Assembly (NCBI GenBank): GCA_029881215.1
Contig: JAOUNA010000002.1
Coordinates: 1-52,943, forward strand
From: Myxococcales bacterium
GTDB lineage: Bacteria; Myxococcota_A; UBA9160; SMWR01
DNA length: 52,943 nt
Direction of reading: 5' to 3'
Shown here: piece after piece, positions 44,961 through 52,943 of the stretch
Position numbering within the stretch: the first letter of the stretch is position 1
Layout of the letters: every line of letters starts with the position of its first letter
Made by a program: the position numbers and the translations under genes
The notes under the pieces: model-generated
The model's database searches: none
Told to the model about the DNA's origin: nothing
The model's input: only the letters and a program-made list of their open reading frames with translations

Positions 44961-45962
44961 TCATTCGAGGCGAAGCGGGTAGATCGCGTCGAGGAGCAGG
45001 CCGATCACCAGCAACCCCCCCGCATTGCGCGCCAGACGAAATGCCCAGACCACGTACCAGAGCGGCCACTCGGGCGAATCGGGCGGTGCCGACTCGGGCC
45101 GCGGGCGGTTGTAGATGCGCAGGGCCCGCAACAGGGACGGCATCGCCAGGAAGCTCAAGAGCGTCCACACGCCGAAGGTACCGACGAGCACGAGGCAGAG
45201 CAGCAGCACGAAGAATCCGACCATGACCTCCTGGGTCAGAAAGAGCGCGCGCTCCCGCCCGAGGAGTACCGGCAGGGTTCGCACGTGGATGGCGGAATCG
45301 GCGTCGAACTTGTCGATGTGGCTGCCCATCACGACGACGGTGACGAGGAGTGCGTACGGCAGACTTGCCACCAACACCCACGGCGGGAGCACGCCGGTGG
45401 TCACGTAGTAGGTGCCGCCCGTCATGAGCGGCCCCCACACCAGCAGCACCCCGGGCTCCCCGAGGCCGCGGCGCTCGAGCTTGAGCGGTGGCGCCGCGTA
45501 GAAGACGACCACGAACAGACCCGTCAGCGCGAACGCGGCGACGGGCCAGGCGCGGGCCTCCGTGAGAAAGAGGAGCATGCCGAGGGCGAGCAAGAGCACG
45601 CCGGCGATCGCCAGCAGCAGCCCCTTCTTGGAGATCAGGCCGGAGAGCACGGGATGCGGCGCGTAACGCATGCGCGCGTACTCGTCGCGGTCGACGCCGC
45701 TCTCCAGATCGAAGTAGTCGTTGATCATGTTGCTCGCAGCGTGCGCCGCGACGAGTCCGAGCAACGCGAGGATCGCGTAGAACCAGTGGGGATCTTCGGA
45801 GCGCGCCGCCAGCAGCACGCCGATCGCGCCGGAGAACAATGTCACCGGGATCACGCTCGCGCGCGTGATCAGCAGCCAGCGGGAAACGGCGTCCATCGCC
45901 CGCTCGGACGACAGGTTCTGCGTGCGGAAGATCTCGCCCCAGTTGTGGAGGGAGCCTGCCAT
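44961..45962 (-). CDS. UbiA/MenA-family prenyltransferase
   Basis: AHAASNMINDYFDLESGVDRDEY (NDxxD motif), VVFYAAPPLKLERRGLGEPGVLLVWGPLMTGGTYYV, GSHIDKFDADSAI. Confidence 0.9.
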   Translation of the reverse strand: MAGSLHNWGEIFRTQNLSSERAMDAVSRWLLITRASVIPVTLFSGAIGVLLAARSEDPHWFYAILALLGLVAAHAASNMINDYFDLESGVDRDEYARMRYAPHPVLSGLISKKGLLLAIAGVLLLALGMLLFLTEARAWPVAAFALTGLFVVVFYAAPPLKLERRGLGEPGVLLVWGPLMTGGTYYVTTGVLPPWVLVASLPYALLVTVVVMGSHIDKFDADSAIHVRTLPVLLGRERALFLTQEVMVGFFVLLLCLVLVGTFGVWTLLSFLAMPSLLRALRIYNRPRPESAPPDSPEWPLWYVVWAFRLARNAGGLLVIGLLLDAIYPLRLE

Positions 45963-46212
45963 CGCCCACGCCTCCCGCGCGGCCGAGATCCCGCGGCCGC
46001 GCCGGGCAGGCTAGCGGACACACTGCGCGCGCGAGAGGGAGCGCGCGGGAAGAAGTGCGCCGCTGCAACCCCAAGGGGATATGGGGGAAGGGAGCGCCCC
46101 ATCGCGCGGGAGGCTCGAATCGGGCACGGGCGCGGCCGACGCCCTAATCTATCGAACCCTCTCGTTCGAGAGACGCCCGCCTCGAACGCCTGACGCCGAC
46201 CGAGGAATCGCG

Positions 46213-48297
46213 TTGTCCCATCCGATCGTCGCCGAGGAACTCGAGCTCCTCGAGCGTGTCCGAACGCGCCTCGAGCAGCAGCCGGAAGCGGCGGCGCCGA
46301 GCGAGCTGCCCATCCTGCGCGACCTCGAGCGACTGCGCGAGCAGCTCGTCTCGGGCCGCGAGAGCAAGGACGCGATGACGCTCATGGAGCAATGGAACCG
46401 GCAGAACGCGCTGTTGCGGCAGCTGCGCTGCTCCCGCGAGACGCCCGTCATCGATCCCCACTCCCCCTACTTCGCGCATCTGCGCCTGCGCGAGAACGGC
46501 GAGGAACGCGACCTGTGTCTCGGCCGCGCCACGTACATCCGAGGCGACGTGCGCATCGTCGATTGGCGCAACGCGCCGATCTCCCGAATCTTCTATCGCT
46601 ACCAGCAGGGCGAGGACTACGAAGAGGAGCTCGGCGGACGCCTGCGCAGCGGCGAAGTGAGGGCGCGGCGCGCCGTTCGCATCCGCGATGGCGTGCTCGA
46701 TCGGATCGAAGCCCCCGAAGGCGTCTTCACACCACACCGCGACGAGAGCAGCGAATGGCAGCGCGTCGATGCGGCGCCGCCCCGGCTGGCTGGAGGGGAA
46801 GCGCAGGCGCTCCGGGTCTACGGAGTGGATCAGGGCATCGAGCGTCGGCTCGGAACCGGCCTGCAAAGCGACCGCCGCCGCATCGACAAACACCTGCCGG
46901 AGATCACGGGACTGATCGACCCGGCGCAGTTCGAACTCATCTCGCGCCCGTCTGCGGGATTCCTCGTCATTCGCGGCAGCGCCGGTTCTGGAAAGACGAC
47001 GGTGGCGCTGCACCGCATCGCCTATCTCGCCTACGACGACGCGGCTGTCGATTCGGCTCGCACGCTGTTCGTGGTCTTCTCCATCGCCCTGCGCAACTAT
47101 GTGAGCTACGTGCTCCCGGCCCTCGGCGTCACGCGCGCGCGCGTCGTTACCTTTCGCGACTGGGCATTGGAGCAGCGCCGCCGTCACTTTCCGCAACTGC
47201 CCTCGGCGCCCCGGCCGGACACGCCGGCCGCCGTGCAGCGCCTGAAGCTCCATCCGGGCGTGGCGGCCGCGCTCGCGCTGCACGTGCAGCAGACCCCGGG
47301 GCCGCGCACGCCGGAACAGGCGCTCGACGATTGGGCGAGCGCGCTCACGCGCCCGGATCTCGTGCTCGAGTGCTGCCGGAGATCGGAGGATCGCGACATC
47401 CGGAAGAGCGACGTGGATCAGCTCGCGGAGTGGAGCCGGCTGCGCAACGAGAAACTCTTCGCGTGGATCGAAGGCGATACCGAGAGCGACGGCGCGCTCG
47501 ATCCGGAAGACGACGCGCTGCTGCTGCGCGCCTGGCAGCTGCGTGTGGGGCCACTGCGGGCCCGCGAGGACAAGCCCCTCCGCTTCCGTCACGTGGCCAT
47601 CGACGAGGTGCAGGACTTTGCGCCCATCGAAGTCCAGATCCTGCTCGAATGTCTCGATCGACACCGCAGCATCACGCTGGCGGGCGATACCCAGCAGCAC
47701 CTGATGGAGAACAGCGGCTTCACCTCCTGGAGCGCGTTCCTCTCCCATCTCGGCGTACCGGGCAAGGCCGTCGAGACGCTCCGCGTGAGCTACCGATCCA
47801 CGCGAGAGATCGTGGCGTTCTCCCTGTCGCTGCTCGGCGATCTGCAAGAAGACGACGAGGCACCGCAGGCGACGCGCACGGGCCCGCCCGTCGAGCTGTT
47901 TCGCTTCACCGATCGCGGTGCCTGCATCGCATTCCTCGCCGATGCGCTGCGCCAGCTCAGCAGAGAGGAGCCCCTGGCATCGATCGCGGTGCTGACCCCC
48001 TCGAGCGCGTCGAGCGCCGCGCACTACGAAGGGCTCGCGCGCGGCGATCTGCCCGCGCTGCGGCGCGTGGAGATGCAGGACTTCACCTTCGCGCCGGGCA
48101 TCGAAGTGACCGAAATCGAGCAGGCCAAGGGCCTGGAGTTCGACTACGTGATCCTGGTGGATGTCAACACCGTGCACTTCCCCGACACGCCCGCAGCGCG
48201 GCGCTTGCTGCACGTGGGAGCGACGCGCGCCGTGCATCAGCTCTGGCTGACGAGCGTGGGAACGCCCTCCGCGCTGGCGCACGACCTCGAGCGCTGA
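46213..48297 (+). CDS. HelD-like UvrD/Rep-family helicase
   Basis: LCLGRATYIRGDVRIVDWRNAPISRIFYRYQQGEDYEEEL (HelD-type N-term), VIRGSAGSGKTTVALHRIAYLAYD (Walker A), HVAIDEVQDFAPIEVQIL, AGDTQQHLM, VTEIEQAKGLEFDYVILVD. Start approximate (TTG 46213; ORF opens at 46081). Confidence 0.85.
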   Translation: MSHPIVAEELELLERVRTRLEQQPEAAAPSELPILRDLERLREQLVSGRESKDAMTLMEQWNRQNALLRQLRCSRETPVIDPHSPYFAHLRLRENGEERDLCLGRATYIRGDVRIVDWRNAPISRIFYRYQQGEDYEEELGGRLRSGEVRARRAVRIRDGVLDRIEAPEGVFTPHRDESSEWQRVDAAPPRLAGGEAQALRVYGVDQGIERRLGTGLQSDRRRIDKHLPEITGLIDPAQFELISRPSAGFLVIRGSAGSGKTTVALHRIAYLAYDDAAVDSARTLFVVFSIALRNYVSYVLPALGVTRARVVTFRDWALEQRRRHFPQLPSAPRPDTPAAVQRLKLHPGVAAALALHVQQTPGPRTPEQALDDWASALTRPDLVLECCRRSEDRDIRKSDVDQLAEWSRLRNEKLFAWIEGDTESDGALDPEDDALLLRAWQLRVGPLRAREDKPLRFRHVAIDEVQDFAPIEVQILLECLDRHRSITLAGDTQQHLMENSGFTSWSAFLSHLGVPGKAVETLRVSYRSTREIVAFSLSLLGDLQEDDEAPQATRTGPPVELFRFTDRGACIAFLADALRQLSREEPLASIAVLTPSSASSAAHYEGLARGDLPALRRVEMQDFTFAPGIEVTEIEQAKGLEFDYVILVDVNTVHFPDTPAARRLLHVGATRAVHQLWLTSVGTPSALAHDLER

Positions 48298-48314
48298 CAC
48301 GCGGCGCGCGTGTC
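48296..48314. terminator. Perfect hairpin just after the HelD-like stop codon
   Basis: GACACGC-GGCGC-GCGTGTC. Confidence 0.4.
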
Positions 48315-48355
48315 GTGGCACGCCGAGGCGCTCTCGCCCACTCCCTCCACCCACC

Positions 48356-49249
48356 TCAGCCGTCGGCGAGAAGCATGCGCACCGAGGTGACGGCGAGGAA
48401 GAGGGCGAAGGCGCGCCGCAGACCGACCCGCGGCACGGCGTGCGCCAGTCCCGCACCCCACGGTGCCGCCAGCATCGTGACTGGCGCGATCAGGGCCAGG
48501 CCCAGCAGGTTCACGTAGCCGAGGGAGAGCGGCGGGCGCTCCGGCACGCCGACCCCCGCCAGGACGAAGCCAAGCGTGCCGGGCAGTGAGATCAGCAGGC
48601 CGAGACCTGCTGCGGTTCCCACGGCGCGCCGGATGGGTACGCCCAGGAGCGTGAGCGTCGGAACCGCCAGCGTCCCCCCGCCCAGTCCGAGGAGCACGGA
48701 GCAGCAGCCGATCGCCGCGCCCAGCGCGGAGCGCAGCAGTCCCGCCTGGGGCAGCTCCGCCACGCGCCACTCCGCATTTCCGAGTGCCATGTGCAGCGCG
48801 ACGCCGAGCGCGACGCCGCCGAAGATCAGCGCCAGAACCCGACCCCCGAGCACGCTCGCCAGCGCGACGCCGACCAGCACGCCGAACAACACGGGAGCGA
48901 TCCAGGAGCGCAGCAGCGCCTCGTCCACCGCTCCACGTGCGCGGTGTGCGCGCATCGAACGCCACGCCGTGAAGACGATCGTGGAGAGCGATGTCCCCAC
49001 CGCGAGATGCATGCGCACGTTGGGATCGACTCCGAAATGCTCGAAGACGTGATACAGGACCGGCACCAGGACGATGCCACCGCCCACACCGATGAGCCCC
49101 GCAACGAATCCGGCGACGAGGCCGGCGCCGAGCAGCAGCGCGACGAACGGCAGCAGCGCGACGATGGAATGCGGGTCCTGCAGTGGAGCCTCCCGTGCGG
49201 CGCGACGGCGCCGCCGCGACCATCCCAGCGATCGCTCCGGGGCGAGCAT
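48356..49249 (-). CDS. TauE/SafE-family sulfite-exporter-like membrane protein
   Basis: GFVAGLIGVGGGIVLVPVLYHVFEHFGV...GCCSVLLGLGGGTLAVPTLTLLGVPIRRAVGTAAGLG. Confidence 0.92.
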   Translation of the reverse strand: MLAPERSLGWSRRRRRAAREAPLQDPHSIVALLPFVALLLGAGLVAGFVAGLIGVGGGIVLVPVLYHVFEHFGVDPNVRMHLAVGTSLSTIVFTAWRSMRAHRARGAVDEALLRSWIAPVLFGVLVGVALASVLGGRVLALIFGGVALGVALHMALGNAEWRVAELPQAGLLRSALGAAIGCCSVLLGLGGGTLAVPTLTLLGVPIRRAVGTAAGLGLLISLPGTLGFVLAGVGVPERPPLSLGYVNLLGLALIAPVTMLAAPWGAGLAHAVPRVGLRRAFALFLAVTSVRMLLADG

Positions 49250-49286
49250 GACGCCGCCGCCGGCCGCCGCAAGGCCCGTCGCGCGC

Positions 49287-49688
49287 TCAGTCGTCCGCGG
49301 GCTCGAGCTCCAGGGCGCAGGAGTTCATGCAGTAGCGCTGACCGGTCGGCGCGGGTCCGTCGCTGAAGACGTGACCCAGATGGGCATCGCAGCGCGCGCA
49401 CAAGACCTCGATGCGCTGCATGCCGTGACTCGCGTCGTTCTCCGTGCGAATGCTCTCCGGGGCCACCGGCTGGGTGAAGCTCGGCCAGCCCGTGCCCGAG
49501 TCGTACTTGGCGGCAGAGCTGAACAGCTCGTTGCCGCAGCACGCGCAGCGATACGTCCCCGTCTCCTTGGCGTTCCAGAAGGCGCCCGAGAAGGCCGGCT
49601 CGGTGCCTTTCCTCCGGCACACTTCGAACTGCGCGGGCGTGAGCTGCTCGCGCCACTCGGCTTCGCTCTTGACGATCCGTCTGCCCAT
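49287..49688 (-). CDS. msrB: Peptide-methionine (R)-S-oxide reductase MsrB
   Basis: [58 protein letters not shown]. Confidence 0.97.
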   Translation of the reverse strand: MGRRIVKSEAEWREQLTPAQFEVCRRKGTEPAFSGAFWNAKETGTYRCACCGNELFSSAAKYDSGTGWPSFTQPVAPESIRTENDASHGMQRIEVLCARCDAHLGHVFSDGPAPTGQRYCMNSCALELEPADD

Positions 49689-49983
49689 GCGCACCTCCCC
49701 TCGCGGATGCTCAGTGTACCCACGGCGCGCCAAGCCGGCCTGGTCCAGGACGGATCCCATGCCGACGATCTGCCACTCCCGCGAGCGCGAGGCACGCGCC
49801 GGCGCGCCGACTTTGCCAAGCGGGAGCGCGCGATAGGCGCACAAGCTGCCCGAATACCGCGCAGGACTGAGCGCATCGAACGCAGCGCCCGATTCAAGTC
49901 GCTGTCGGCGCGGGTCGATTCGCGCCAGGCGCGCTGACGACGCGGTCGCATCGCGCACACGCCGCGATTCGAGGAGTGCCCCG

Positions 49984-50853
49984 ATGCAGCACGCAAGACC
50001 TCTCGTCGTCCTGTCCCTCGCCGTTCTCTGCTTCGCGTCGGGCGCGGCCGCCGCCCCGGCGCCGCATGATCCGAAAGGGCAGATGGACGAGATCTTCTTC
50101 CTCTCGGGCCTCGAGGAGCAGCTCCGGATCCTGAGCGACGGGCTCGGCGCCGGCCTGGCGCCACACATCCAGCAGCTTCCCGCGCCGCAGGCCCAAGCGC
50201 TCGAGCGCGCCATCCTGCGCGAATTCAGCAGGGATGCGCTCCAGCGCGCGGTCGAGGCACGCCTCGAGCGCGCCTACGATGCCCGGAACGCCAGCGCGGT
50301 GCTGATCTGGCTGCGCTCACCGCTCGGACGCCGCATCTCGAAGCTCGAGATCGCTGCCTCGAGCGCCGACGCCGCGCGAGAGATGCAGTCGTACGCCCAG
50401 CTCATCCAGACCGAGAGCGGTGCGCCGCCCGCCGCACGCGTCGCGCTGATCGCGTCGCTCGAAGAGGCGACGGGCATGTCCGACTTCACCGTGGATCTCT
50501 CCCTGACCTCGGCCCTGGCGACAGCGCTTGGCGTCAACGGCGCGCTGCCCGTCGAGCATCGGGCCGACGAGGACGAGATCCGCGCCGGCATCGAGGCACA
50601 GCGCCCGATGCTCCGCGCCCAGATCCAGCAGGTGACGCAGATCGCGATGCTGTATTCCTATCGCAGTCTCAGCGACCCGGAGCTGCGAGACTACGTGGCG
50701 TTCGCGAGCGGCGGGCCGGGGCAGTGGTATCACGGCGTCGTGAAGAGCGCGCTGCTCGACGCCATCGTCAGGGCCTCGCTGCGCGTGGGAGAATCGGTCG
50801 CCACGGACCTGCGCGAGATGCCGAGTCCGCTACCCGCCAGCCCCGCGCAGTGA
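49984..50853 (+). CDS. Secreted protein, DUF2059-like
   Basis: Signal peptide [54 protein letters not shown]. Confidence 0.65.
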   Translation: MQHARPLVVLSLAVLCFASGAAAAPAPHDPKGQMDEIFFLSGLEEQLRILSDGLGAGLAPHIQQLPAPQAQALERAILREFSRDALQRAVEARLERAYDARNASAVLIWLRSPLGRRISKLEIAASSADAAREMQSYAQLIQTESGAPPAARVALIASLEEATGMSDFTVDLSLTSALATALGVNGALPVEHRADEDEIRAGIEAQRPMLRAQIQQVTQIAMLYSYRSLSDPELRDYVAFASGGPGQWYHGVVKSALLDAIVRASLRVGESVATDLREMPSPLPASPAQ

Positions 50854-50971
50854 ACCACCGCCCGCTTCAAGCTGCGGCGGCTGCGCGCCGACAGAGACGG
50901 CGAATGCGATTCTCCCGGATCGTGCTGTCGAACGCCGTGGCCGGAAGGCCGGAGTCGGGATCCACAGGGGC

Positions 50972-52943
<1,972 letters not shown>

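Noticed and set aside
46144-48456. 770-aa minus-strand ORF opposite the HelD-like gene
   Set aside because: Antisense shadow; the plus-strand frame carries complete helicase motifs.

Overview
The window is 52.9 kb of visibly GC-rich bacterial chromosome with dense, ordinary gene packing. The contents look like a Gram-negative, delta-proteobacteria/Myxococcota-like genome, but that is only an inference. I support about 43 CDSs. I see no rRNA, tRNA, CRISPR array or transposon. The main regions, left to right, are: (1) a truncated ExeA/GspA-like ATPase end, a flippase-like membrane protein and a NYN-LOTUS protein; (2) an envelope/lipid region with a single-chain LptF-LptG fusion, a LicC-like nucleotidyltransferase, KdsA, an ELM1-like protein, an MsbA-like ABC exporter, a MobA-like NTP transferase, a metallophosphoesterase, a CDP-alcohol phosphatidyltransferase, a lipid-kinase (DAGK) protein and a bacterial Tam41-like CDP-DAG synthase candidate; (3) MarR / SDR / SCP2-type thiolase / GPH transporter; (4) an NSS transporter, an orphan 2OG-oxygenase-like protein, a COG3044-type ABC ATPase, a WecB-half/rhodanese fusion, a Nudix protein and an HEXXH-like membrane protein; (5) a tight four-gene operon encoding NuoE-NuoF fusion, MobA-MoaD fusion, aldehyde:ferredoxin oxidoreductase and formate dehydrogenase alpha; (6) a CaiB/BaiF CoA-transferase + double-hotdog MaoC hydratase + CitE-like lyase module (C5-dicarboxyl-CoA chemistry); (7) peroxiredoxin, PCD, an ArsM-like methyltransferase, a UbiA family protein, a HelD-like helicase, TauE, MsrB and a truncated multi-PAS histidine kinase. 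The best candidates for undescribed biology are the phospholipid head-group cluster with a Tam41-like enzyme, the MobA-MoaD fusion in an AOR/FDH operon, and the UDP-GlcNAc-2-epimerase-half/rhodanese fusion. All family calls come from reading motifs by eye. No database search was run.
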